This document shows, piece by piece, positions 57,010-64,000 of a stretch of 64,000 nucleotides of DNA (positions within the stretch are counted from its first letter, which is position 1; every line of letters starts with the position of its first letter). The notes below the pieces were generated by a model, which saw nothing but the letters and a program-made list of their open reading frames with translations, was not told the DNA's origin and ran no database searches. The stretch is taken from contig NZ_FXWP01000020.1 in assembly GCF_900184035.1 (NCBI RefSeq), positions 1-64,000 on the forward strand, read 5' to 3'. The translations under genes were made by a program, and so were the position numbers. Source of the stretch: Kosakonia pseudosacchari. GTDB lineage: Bacteria; Pseudomonadota; Gammaproteobacteria; Enterobacterales; Enterobacteriaceae.

Positions 57010-58242
57010 TTACTCCTTATTCGTTTTTTCCCGACGCTGGAAAGCCGCCAAAAAACGCGGACCAATCCGTTTCATCTCGCTTTCAATAAATTCTGCTTTT
57101 GGCACCACAACACGCAATACGCTAAACGGAAAACCTTCTGGATTGAGTTCATAAACAAAACAGTGATGAAAGCCAGCTGATACCATTTTTTCTTTAATGT
57201 AATGCCATAATTTTTCTACAGACTCGGGGACATAACCCTCTTCATCAGGCGTGATAAATGAGGTGATATATTCACTGTTAAGGATCTTCTCCCTGATGTT
57301 ATTCATGATGATCTCTTCATCAAGGTGGGGATTTTGTTGATAGAAAAAGATGCGCTTAACAATATCATCTCTGCCGCCATGAATATGGGTCAGACGACTC
57401 TGCGCCGCCTCGGTAATTGCGCGTATTGCAGCAATTTCAGCAACAGGGTGCAGCCCATAACCATCCGCTATAGAGATAGGACTTTGATTATCAGGTTCCA
57501 GCACAAAGGCAGAAAAATAAGGCAGATTGAATTCGTTAGGTGTTTTTCGCAACGCTAACATAAGGCCCGCATCTTCAATTTTTTTTCTTAACGCCTTTAT
57601 TGCTTCTGGCTCTGTATTTCTGTCAACAAGGTAAGAACAATCATTGATAATATCAAAAGACTTCACATCCCTTTCCAGCACTTCACAAACACCATGAATG
57701 GCGGCTTCCATTTTCGAATTACCGGAGCATAGACCGTTGGTGGTCGTACCGCCATAAAGCGAACGCTGCCCTGCCAGATTGACCGGATGGAAAACCAGTT
57801 CCGCAGGAATAAGCGCCTCTCCTCCTCCAATAATATCTGTCGCGTGTACACAATATATTTCTTCTTCGGGCGTGAGTGTGACACCAAGTTTTGCGCCAAA
57901 AGATGAAAAAGCAAGTCCCGCCGGTAAAGAAGCCTGAATTTCTTTAAGGGTATATTTTTTTATTTCGTGTTGATGCTTCATCCCTTCCGCTAACGAAAAT
58001 TCTATTGACTCCATAAAAGCGCCAATCTTGGCCTCATTTGGGCGCATCCCTTTTCCGTTATGAACATTTAATGAGCCCTTTGCCGCAAAAGGACGGATCC
58101 CGGCATAAACCGGCATACCAATTTTATCCAGCCAGGTGATGTCTGTTACCCGTGTAACCCCCATTTTCTCTGCAATTGCGTCAGCCAGAATCAATGAATC
58201 TTCGGCCGTTCTGGTTCTTATGCTTGAGCTTAACCTGTACAT
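57010..58242 (-). CDS. YcaO-family ATP-dependent peptide-modifying enzyme
   Basis: A 410-residue stand-alone YcaO. ATP/Mg-binding motifs: NEAKIGAFMESIE (69-81), GNSKMEAAIHGVCEVLERD (174-192) and ITEAAQSRLTHIHGGRDD (276-293). The EAAQSRLT..GGRDD form is that of YcaOs paired with TfuA. It lacks the Pro-rich C-terminus of azoline-forming YcaOs, and no ocin-ThiF partner or azoline dehydrogenase is encoded nearby. This favours thioamide formation: activation of a backbone amide by phosphorylation, then attack by sulfide. Start at ATG 58242 with GGGAGGG upstream. Confidence 0.95.
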   Translation of the reverse strand: MYRLSSSIRTRTAEDSLILADAIAEKMGVTRVTDITWLDKIGMPVYAGIRPFAAKGSLNVHNGKGMRPNEAKIGAFMESIEFSLAEGMKHQHEIKKYTLKEIQASLPAGLAFSSFGAKLGVTLTPEEEIYCVHATDIIGGGEALIPAELVFHPVNLAGQRSLYGGTTTNGLCSGNSKMEAAIHGVCEVLERDVKSFDIINDCSYLVDRNTEPEAIKALRKKIEDAGLMLALRKTPNEFNLPYFSAFVLEPDNQSPISIADGYGLHPVAEIAAIRAITEAAQSRLTHIHGGRDDIVKRIFFYQQNPHLDEEIIMNNIREKILNSEYITSFITPDEEGYVPESVEKLWHYIKEKMVSAGFHHCFVYELNPEGFPFSVLRVVVPKAEFIESEMKRIGPRFLAAFQRREKTNKE

Positions 58243-58258
58243 TGACCCTCCCGTTTAA

Positions 58259-58290
58259 AGAGCTGCTCTGCGATAATTCGCAGAGCAGTT
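58259..58290 (-). other. hairpin between precursor gene and ycaO
   Basis: CTGCTCTGCG (58263-58272), 6-base loop, CGCAGAGCAG (58279-58288), a perfect 10-bp stem. On the minus strand it is followed by CTCTTTAAA, a weak T tract. Placed between precursor and enzymes, such a stem usually acts as a leaky terminator or mRNA-end protector that gives more precursor transcript than enzyme transcript. Confidence 0.75.
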
Positions 58291-58310
58291 GAATCAGACC
58301 GACAGCAATG

Positions 58311-58463
58311 TTAATCGTCGTAAGTAATAAGATCGTTATTAGCATTATGACCCGTCGACGGGCCGCCAATGCCTACAGAAGCTTGTTGTTCGAAGAACTC
58401 TTTCAGGTCTGCTGAAATGTCTTCCGAAATATTTAGATTCAGTGTGGTTACATTCTCTTGCAT
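58311..58463 (-). CDS. candidate RiPP precursor peptide
   Basis: A 50-codon gene. It starts at ATG 58463 with AAGGTC eight bases upstream and stops at 58311. The product divides into an acidic, helical leader (MQENVTTLNLNISEDISADL, then KEFFEQQ) and a Gly/Asn-rich tail from about residue 28 (ASVGIGGPSTGHNANND, then LITYDD). There is no cysteine. The L-N-I-S-E-D-I-S..L..F pattern resembles leader recognition sequences. It is the first gene of the operon, followed by a hairpin and then ycaO, the standard place of a precursor. The tail contains Ser, Thr and Gly positions for modification. The leader-core boundary is a guess. Confidence 0.85.
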   Translation of the reverse strand: MQENVTTLNLNISEDISADLKEFFEQQASVGIGGPSTGHNANNDLITYDD

Positions 58464-58527
58464 AATTTTGACCTTAATGAAGATTAGATAAATATTCCCT
58501 CAACAGGAAAAACGTCCGTGTTAATTA

Positions 58528-58556
58528 ATAAATGCCAAATGTGAAAAAAATGTCAA
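58528..58556 (-). promoter_or_regulatory. likely promoter of the RiPP operon
   Basis: Minus-strand TTGACA (58551-58556) is a perfect -35. Spaced 17 or 18 bases downstream is ATTTATT, a weak -10. A transcript would start near 58520 and have a leader of about 55 bases. The flanks are strongly AT-rich, which would suit silencing by H-NS. Confidence 0.5.
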
Positions 58557-59007
58557 CGAAGTAAAAATTAAGTTTTTATTAATGTCGTCAAAATCACATT
58601 TCCCATATTAGGATTTTCCTTACAAATAGCTATAAAACACACCCAACCACGATACAAAAATAACCATTAAACAGTAAGATAGAGAACAAATAGTGACGCA
58701 AAAATTATTTATAAAATGTATTTTTAATATATTTTAATTGGTTAACAATACAGAATATATTAATGTAGTTTCACCCTTGCATTATATACCTACAAATTAT
58801 CACACAGCTTTCATAAAATTAATTCATGAAAATGAATAAATTCACCACTAAGTGACAAACACATTAATTTCAATTCGAAGTAAATATTAATTTGCGAAAC
58901 CATGTTTTAAAAAAAGGCCCAAAAATGTAACGAAAAAAATATACCCATACTTTGTAGATGCGTATTCACTTAAATTTCAGTAGCGCTTAACTATATTTAA
59001 AGTAACA
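58557..59007. other. AT-rich intergenic stretch upstream of the RiPP operon
   Basis: About 450 bases of visibly AT-rich DNA with many A/T runs and no credible gene on either strand. Such composition is typical of horizontally acquired DNA and of H-NS-bound control regions. Confidence 0.6.
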
Positions 59008-59157
59008 ATGATTTTCCTGATTCATTTAATTGTGATACAGGCATTCATAACGTATTGGCCGCAATATCGTGCAGCCTATGATGATAGCCAGTTGCGAACC
59101 GCACCGCTTAAACGTATGTTAATAATCACTCTGCTGATTATTCATTGCGTTAGATAA
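59008..59157 (+). CDS. possible 49-residue membrane peptide
   Basis: ATG at 59008 opens a frame with two short hydrophobic stretches (MIFLIHLIVIQAFIT and LIITLLIIHC) around a polar middle (YWPQYRAAYDDSQLR). It ends 9 bases before the next gene. The ribosome site is weak (AAAG). It could be a real small membrane protein, a remnant of a longer gene, or chance. Confidence 0.3.
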   Translation: MIFLIHLIVIQAFITYWPQYRAAYDDSQLRTAPLKRMLIITLLIIHCVR

Positions 59158-59166
59158 TGAGGGAAC

Positions 59167-59502
59167 ATGGAATCATTGTTTGTTTACGGGACGCTTCGCC
59201 CTGGCCACTCGAATGCTTATATTCTGGAAAACATCGGTGGAGAGTGGCTGCCAAGTTACGTTACGGGAATGTTTTATGAATATGGCTGGGGCGCAGCCGC
59301 CGATTTCCCTGGTATTGTGCTGGATAAAGACGGTTCCCGGGTTGATGGTTACCTGTTTTTATCTGCTAACCTGGCGGCGCACTGGTCGATGCTGGATGAA
59401 TTTGAAGAGGGCTACGATCGTGTTCAGGTGGAGGTGACCACGCTCGACGGCAAACATGTGACGGCATGGATTTATCAACTGCAGCCGCAGAAAAAAGCAT
59501 AG
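59167..59502 (+). CDS. gamma-glutamylcyclotransferase-like protein
   Basis: A 111-residue protein of the YtfP/AIG2 (GGCT-like) fold. The signature FVYGTLRPGHSN starts at residue 5; the catalytic-type Glu lies in LDEFEEGYDRV. Family members cyclise gamma-glutamyl groups; the substrate here is unknown. GAGGGAAC precedes the start. It is divergent from the RiPP operon and probably unrelated to it. Confidence 0.85.
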   Translation: MESLFVYGTLRPGHSNAYILENIGGEWLPSYVTGMFYEYGWGAAADFPGIVLDKDGSRVDGYLFLSANLAAHWSMLDEFEEGYDRVQVEVTTLDGKHVTAWIYQLQPQKKA

Positions 59503-60014
59503 CAGCGCAGTAGTGATTAACCGCCTTCAACGCAAAACACCCCCATGCCTGAGGCAAGTACGCTGAACTTTTTTGCTTAAACCAGGCCCCCGTTTTTGAG
59601 GGGCTTGTGCCACAAATGCAGGTGGTTGACGAAACGCCGAAGCCTGTTCGAAGAAAAATAAACAGTGAATACCGGCCGTATCATCTCTCGCATGAGCCGG
59701 CCTCACGTCAGCAGAAAAACCTTATCGTTGTTAACCATGTTGAGTTGAACTCACATCAGGCCGCACAATTTTTCGTTTTTCAAACGACACACCATCAATG
59801 ATACTCACCGTGTAAACCTGATTGAGCGATGCTATTTAAATATGAAACAGGAGCTGAGTAACGTTTTAAAAACGTTAATCAACAGCACCTTTCATAATCT
59901 GGCATGCCATGCGTTATTTTCGACACGGGTTTTATTAGCAGCGATAAAAAACTGCCAGCACTATTTTTATTATCGCCAACCCGGACCGCGCAAAAAATTC
60001 ATAAGGCATAGTAA
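59503..60014. other. intergenic stretch with weak frames only
   Basis: About 510 bases. The best frame (ATG at 59616, about 61 codons) has no recognisable family and no ribosome site. A GCCCC/GGGGC hairpin (about 59587-59605) lacks a T tract. I see nothing else that can be supported. Confidence 0.5.
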
Positions 60015-60524
60015 ATGACTTTAGAAATTTTAAATTATTTAATTGAAATCGCATCAAATAATACTCAGCCTCTTACTGAAGCCCAGCGGAATACGCATTA
60101 TGATCACAGCCCACCTGAGGATGAGTTATCCGCTTTTGTTACGGCGCTATCGTCACAAAAAGTGAATGACGACACTCTGTCAAGAATCAAATATCGTTTA
60201 CAGCTCCTTTCAACTGCACAAAATGATCACAAAAAAGCGGAGGCGTTGTTATTAGCCAATATATCACCCGATAAAGAAGCGTTCCCGTTAATTGATTTTA
60301 CAGACTGGCCAATTGTCCATTACGCCATTTCAGGCGAATTACAGACGGCGGAATCAGAAGACTATTTCAATAACATTTCTACGGCAGCGGCGACAATACG
60401 TTCCGCAATTGTCGAGGGCGAACGGGCGAAAGGGGAGCCGACATTCTCTATTCTTGAAAAAGTCCTGGCGCTGAACAGCGCGTTACCTGAACGGTACAAA
60501 GCGATGGCAAATATCCTCTACTAA
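60015..60524 (+). CDS. hypothetical protein
   Basis: A 169-residue soluble, mostly helical and acidic protein (MTLEILNYLIEIASNNTQPL...). I do not recognise it. No membrane segment, signal peptide or catalytic motif is visible. An AAGGC site precedes the start. It is convergent with an operon-like set of small genes on the minus strand. Confidence 0.6.
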   Translation: MTLEILNYLIEIASNNTQPLTEAQRNTHYDHSPPEDELSAFVTALSSQKVNDDTLSRIKYRLQLLSTAQNDHKKAEALLLANISPDKEAFPLIDFTDWPIVHYAISGELQTAESEDYFNNISTAAATIRSAIVEGERAKGEPTFSILEKVLALNSALPERYKAMANILY

Positions 60525-60622
60525 TTTTTTTCACGTTCAGGGATATTTGCGATGTCCGCTTCCGACGGCGAGCGGACATAAAAAATACACCTTCGCGCGT
60601 TCAGGAATCATGGCAACAGAGG

Positions 60623-60868
60623 TTACTCGTTACCCCACTGATTGAGAAATGTCGCAATCTCATCAATACGCAGCGCATCAATACCCGCTTCATTGGCCAT
60701 CTCTTGCTGCGCCTCTTCACTGATTTCTTCGTTATTCATCAAACGGGTAATCAGCAACTGGAAATAGTGTGCCAGCACATCGCGTTCTGATTCTTTTACC
60801 GTTTTTTCGGTTTCTGTCGAATACTCATCCACGATGTCATAAAATTTAAGCGGTACTTCGTTACTCAT
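60623..60868 (-). CDS. hypothetical small acidic protein
   Basis: An 81-residue, strongly acidic, helical protein ([19 protein letters not shown]...[11 protein letters not shown]). Not recognised. A clear ribosome site (GGGGGAA) precedes the ATG, so it is likely translated. It starts 37 bases after the YaiL-like gene and may share its transcript. Confidence 0.65.
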   Translation of the reverse strand: MSNEVPLKFYDIVDEYSTETEKTVKESERDVLAHYFQLLITRLMNNEEISEEAQQEMANEAGIDALRIDEIATFLNQWGNE

Positions 60869-60905
60869 ATATTCCCCCAGAGATTGAGATCGTTTGTAGT
60901 GGTTA

Positions 60906-61445
60906 TTACCACATCAAATCATCGGGCACTTTAAAATCCGCGTACGGATCATTTTCATCTTGCTCTTCCTGACTAAGCGCGCTGTTTAATACAATACTGT
61001 TCGCATCCCGCTGAGCAATTTTATCGGCAACGATTGCCGGAATAATCGCGTACTCACTCTCACCATTGCCATCAATAACCAGACGAGCAATAGCGAGACG
61101 ACCGCTAATTAGTTGCGCCTGCGTATTTTTATCCACCACTATTTTTTTAATTAGCTTATTATCCGTGAAATTAAAATCAATCGTACCTTTGGCAATAGTG
61201 ATCCTGTTCATTTCAATAAGCTGTTTCACCTGCGCTTTATATTCTTTTGATAACGCCGCTTGTTTTTGTTGCTCGCTTAATTGCTTATCGCGCTCAAGCT
61301 GCGCTTTTTTATTCTCTTCCACTGCCTCTCTTGCCTCACGCGCCTGAACGCGTGATTTCTTGGCAGTACGCTGGACTTTGGCCATTTTCTTACTGGTTAC
61401 TAATCCCGCTTTGAGCATCTGCTCTTGTAACGTGAGTTTTGTCAT
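60906..61445 (-). CDS. yaiL: DUF2058 protein, YaiL-like
   Basis: A 179-residue protein with the DUF2058 layout: basic coiled-coil first half ([40 protein letters not shown]) and a C-terminal domain ending [17 protein letters not shown]. It resembles E. coli YaiL, a nucleoid- or polynucleotide-associated protein, along its whole length, though E. coli yaiL is elsewhere on the chromosome. It may be a paralogue. Confidence 0.85.
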   Translation of the reverse strand: MTKLTLQEQMLKAGLVTSKKMAKVQRTAKKSRVQAREAREAVEENKKAQLERDKQLSEQQKQAALSKEYKAQVKQLIEMNRITIAKGTIDFNFTDNKLIKKIVVDKNTQAQLISGRLAIARLVIDGNGESEYAIIPAIVADKIAQRDANSIVLNSALSQEEQDENDPYADFKVPDDLMW

Positions 61446-61690
61446 TTTCGTCTGTAAACCGGTTGAACAATGTGTCGGATTATAGCTGTAATTGCTGTTA
61501 AGAGACCAGATTGCGGGATCGACTCATTACCCGCGAAGAGCAGACATTGCATTCGCCACCGCACATTATCCACGGGGCGAAAGTATTACTCTGGGGGCTG
61601 ATTGAGAAGAAAAGTACCACAGCGAACAGTAAACGACGCCGAAACGCGGTTTATAAAACGCTGGTTTCGGCAGTAAACCAATCAGGGTGG

Positions 61691-62167
61691 TTAGACTTTA
61701 AGCAACTTAACTGTCGCATCCACGTCTATCTCGTCTTCGGAGAAGATCAGAGTCGTTCCCTGAAAGGTGGTGATTGCCAGTTTTTTTAGCGAGCGCATTT
61801 CGCCAGGCTTAGCCGCTGATTTAGGCCGGATACTTCCCATCAGCGCGCCAACGGACAGCACCGCATTGTCTTTATCGATGCGGATATCAGCGGGAACTTC
61901 TTCGCTGTACACCAGATAAGATTTAATCGATGTGAGCTTAATTCGTTCACCTGCGATATAGATGTATTTGCTTTCCGGGACCACTTTCACCGCATAAGCA
62001 GACAACCCTTTGTTGTTTGTCGTGGGTTCGAACGTTACCGCCGCATCTTTTTTAATCAACTCAGGGTTGGCGACCTTAATCACATGAAAGTAACGGTTTT
62101 CCCCGTTTTCATCTTTGATAAATCCAAAGCCTTTATCTTTAAACCAGGTTGTGATCTTTCCGTTCAT
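61691..62167 (-). CDS. cold-shock-domain protein with C-terminal extension
   Basis: A 158-residue protein. The N-terminal 65 residues form a cold-shock domain with RNP1-like KDKGFGFIKDENG and RNP2-like RYFHVIKV; the aromatic residues that stack on nucleic acid are mostly kept. A second, beta-rich domain (70-158) is not recognised. Likely an RNA/DNA-binding protein. A TAAGG site precedes the start. Confidence 0.8.
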   Translation of the reverse strand: MNGKITTWFKDKGFGFIKDENGENRYFHVIKVANPELIKKDAAVTFEPTTNNKGLSAYAVKVVPESKYIYIAGERIKLTSIKSYLVYSEEVPADIRIDKDNAVLSVGALMGSIRPKSAAKPGEMRSLKKLAITTFQGTTLIFSEDEIDVDATVKLLKV

Positions 62168-62336
62168 CGCCTTACCACCTACTTAATCATTCATTTGCTC
62201 TGTTTTTGCAGCGCGCAGTGTAAAGCACAATGCCTGCGCCGACTACATCTTTGGCTTAAAGCCCGGCAAAGCGGAGTACGGCGCTTTATAGTGCGCCGTA
62301 CGAGGAGGAGGTTATGCTTTCAACTGCAGTTTCCAA

Positions 62337-63362
62337 TCAATCACGCCAGCCCATCTCCGGCGCGACATGCTTAAGAATCGACTCAATCACGTGCGCATTA
62401 TAATCCACGCCTAATTGATTCGGCACGGTCAGCAGTAGCGTATCTGCTTCGGCAATGGCCTCATCCTGTTTCAGCTGTTCGATCAATTTATCCGGTTCTG
62501 CTGCATAGCTGCGGCCAAAAACAGCACGGGTTTTCTCATCAAGAAAGCCGATTTTATCGCTGTCGTCACGGCTGCCACCAAAGTAAGCCCGGTCACGATC
62601 GTCCACCAGCGCAAAAATACTGCGACTGACAGAGACGCGCGGCGTGCGCGAGTGCCCTGCTGCTTTCCAGGCTTCACGGTAGGCACGAATCTGCTGCGCC
62701 TGCTGGATATGGAACGGTTCGCCGGTTTCATCATTTTTCAGCGTGGAGCTTTGCAGATTCATCCCCAGTTTTGCCGCCCAAACCGCTGTCGCATTTGAGC
62801 CTGCGCCCCACCAGATACGTTCGCGCAAACCTTCAGACCAAGGTTCCGGGCGCAGCAAGCCTGGTGGGTTCGGGAACATTGGTTGCGGGTTCGGTTTGGC
62901 AAACCCTTCGCCGCGCAGCACATCAAGAAACGTTTGTGTATGATGGCGCGCCATATCCGCATCGGTTTCGCCTTCCACCGGCTGATAGCCAAAATAGCGC
63001 CAGCCATCAACAACCTGTTCCGGTGAACCCCGGCTGATGCCCAGTTGTAAACGCCCGCCAGAAATCAAATCCGCCGCGCCGGCATCTTCTGCCATATACA
63101 GCGGGTTTTCATAGCGCATATCGATAACGCCGGTGCCAATCTCTATTTTGTGCGTTTTGGCACCAATAGCGGCCAGTAACGGAAAAGGTGAGCTGAGCTG
63201 GCGGGCAAAGTGATGCACACGGAAATACGCGCCGTCCGCACCAAGCTCTTCAGCGGCAACCGCCAGATCGATGGATTGCAGCAGCGTGTCAGCCGCCGAA
63301 CGCGTCGCCGATTGCGGCGAAGGTGTCCAGTGACCAAATGACAAAAATCCGATCTTCTTCAT
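62337..63362 (-). CDS. LLM-class flavin-dependent oxidoreductase
   Basis: A 341-residue bacterial-luciferase-like monooxygenase with TIM-barrel layout: MKKIGFLSFGHWTPSPQSAT at the start, DGAYFRVHHFARQLSSPFPLLAAIG, and LISGGRLQLGISRGSPEQVVDGW. Similar to the YhbW group. It would use FMN from a reductase partner; substrate unknown. Single gene. Confidence 0.88.
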   Translation of the reverse strand: MKKIGFLSFGHWTPSPQSATRSAADTLLQSIDLAVAAEELGADGAYFRVHHFARQLSSPFPLLAAIGAKTHKIEIGTGVIDMRYENPLYMAEDAGAADLISGGRLQLGISRGSPEQVVDGWRYFGYQPVEGETDADMARHHTQTFLDVLRGEGFAKPNPQPMFPNPPGLLRPEPWSEGLRERIWWGAGSNATAVWAAKLGMNLQSSTLKNDETGEPFHIQQAQQIRAYREAWKAAGHSRTPRVSVSRSIFALVDDRDRAYFGGSRDDSDKIGFLDEKTRAVFGRSYAAEPDKLIEQLKQDEAIAEADTLLLTVPNQLGVDYNAHVIESILKHVAPEMGWRD

Positions 63363-63506
63363 GGCGTCGTTGTCCTTCTGTTCAGAGAGGTAATCAGCAA
63401 ACGGGGGTTGATTACCCGTCCAGGATTGCCCTTACTCTACGCACTCCATGAGAAGAATAAATACCGATTGTTTAACCTTGAGGTTCAAATTTATTGATAA
63501 ACCATT

Positions 63507-64000
63507 CTATAGCGATTGTTTATCAATCGGATGATTCACCACAGGCGCACTAATATTTACCGGCATACCGGAACGGCGCTCCAGCGCCTGGTTTGCCCGG
63601 TTCGCATCAATGCCTTCGCCTTTCATCAGCGCATGTAGCACTGGGGTGGCAGGCAGCGGCACTTTGTTGCTGGACTCAAACTCGGCGCGATTGCGCGATA
63701 GCGGTTCGTGAACTTCCACCCAACTGCTGCCATCCGGCTCGGTGGTTATTTTGACCGGCTGGTCGATCATCTGCACCCGCGTTCCCACAGGTACATTGTC
63801 GAAGAGGTATTTAATGTCATTGCTGCGTAAACGGATACAGCCCTGACTAACGCGCAGCCCAATGCCAAAATTCGCATTCGTGCCATGAATGGCGTATAGC
63901 TTCCCGATATAAATGGCATACAGCCCCATCGGGTTATCCGGCCCGGCGGGTACAAACGCAGGTAAGGTTTTCCCCTCTTTCTCGTACGCTTTCCGCGTAT
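63507..64000 (-). CDS. ldtA: L,D-transpeptidase LdtA (ErfK), C-terminal part
   Basis: The 5' end is beyond the right edge; the frame is open to base 64000 and begins there with [15 protein letters not shown]. The catalytic YkuD motif is [22 protein letters not shown], with the active cysteine in SQGC. The tail ([21 protein letters not shown]...) matches E. coli LdtA, which attaches Braun lipoprotein to peptidoglycan. The gene is near nac in E. coli too, supporting synteny across the accessory segment. Confidence 0.9.
   Translation of the reverse strand, partial: TRKAYEKEGKTLPAFVPAGPDNPMGLYAIYIGKLYAIHGTNANFGIGLRVSQGCIRLRSNDIKYLFDNVPVGTRVQMIDQPVKITTEPDGSSWVEVHEPLSRNRAEFESSNKVPLPATPVLHALMKGEGIDANRANQALERRSGMPVNISAPVVNHPIDKQSL

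Noticed and set aside
58311..58463. Possibility of a thiazole-forming microcin (TOMM)
   Set aside because: The tail has no cysteine and no azoline dehydrogenase or ocin-ThiF partner is present; YcaO with TfuA fits thioamidation better.
49540..59200. Tyrosine-integrase island with flanking att repeats
   Set aside because: No integrase gene was found and I saw no repeat of the tRNA-Asn 3' end (GTCAGAGGAGCCA) to the right of the segment within the window.
59616..59801. About 61-codon plus-strand frame
   Set aside because: No ribosome site, no family, biased composition; left as unexplained intergenic DNA.
61511..61789. 92-codon plus-strand frame between the YaiL-like and cold-shock genes
   Set aside because: Its second half is antisense to the cold-shock gene, it has no ribosome site and I recognise no family.
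1..64000. CRISPR arrays, prophage or insertion sequences
   Set aside because: No regularly spaced repeats, transposase or phage structural genes were recognised on either strand.

Overview
The window is chromosomal DNA from a motile member of the Enterobacteriaceae. Gene content and order follow the E. coli fliC-to-nac region (flagellar regions IIIa/IIIb, rcsA-dsrB-dsrA-yodD, yedP/Q/I/A, vsr-yedJ, serU, mtfA, asn tRNAs, shiA, cbl-nac, amn, yeeO, ldtA). The differences (no dcm, extra genes, rearranged asn tRNA blocks) point to a relative such as Enterobacter or Kosakonia rather than E. coli. The genus is inferred and not proven.

Layout. 1-20.3 kb: flagellar genes (fliC fragment, fliDST; fliE divergent from fliFGHIJK and fliLMNOPQR), interrupted by amyA, yedD, yedEF, a frameshifted WcbI-like gene, a dgcZ-type diguanylate cyclase and a VOC protein. 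20.3-28.8 kb: the conserved rcsA-dsrB-dsrA-yodD-mpgP-dgcQ-yodC-yedI-yedA-vsr-yedJ block and serU tRNA. 28.9-49.6 kb: a tRNA-Asn region with four near-identical tRNA-Asn copies, between which lie mtfA, a small HxlR/SDR locus, an MBL-fold protein, a secreted chorismate mutase, shiA, cbl, nac (sigma54 promoter and NtrC site visible), a chemoreceptor, LysR/GNAT genes, a small sigma28-driven motility protein, a TetR/acuI pair, amn, an aminopeptidase P and yeeO. 49.9-59.2 kb: an accessory segment holding a secreted alpha/beta hydrolase and an AT-rich leftward operon. 59.2-64 kb: a gamma-glutamylcyclotransferase-like gene, unknown genes, a YaiL-like protein, a cold-shock-domain protein, a flavin-dependent monooxygenase and the 3' part of ldtA.

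The most interesting element is the operon at 51.18-58.46 kb. It begins with an overlooked 50-codon gene (58311-58463, minus) that looks like a RiPP precursor. Then come a YcaO cyclodehydratase-family enzyme, a TfuA protein, an HExxH protein resembling the 2-oxoglutarate-dependent peptide beta-hydroxylase family, a ThiS/MoaD-like sulfur carrier ending in Gly-Gly, a ThiF/MoeB-rhodanese fusion, an MFS exporter, a JmjC/cupin-type oxygenase and a SAM methyltransferase. The genes are tightly spaced and mostly overlap. My reading is a thioamidated, probably hydroxylated and methylated, secreted peptide with its own sulfur-relay pathway. The gene families are seen in the sequence; the product chemistry is inference.

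Elsewhere the window shows regulatory sites that link genes to known regulons: sigma28 promoters at fliC, fliD, a YjfB-like gene and probably the chemoreceptor; an RcsAB-like box before rcsA; strong sigma70 promoters before each tRNA-Asn; and NtrC/sigma54 elements before nac.
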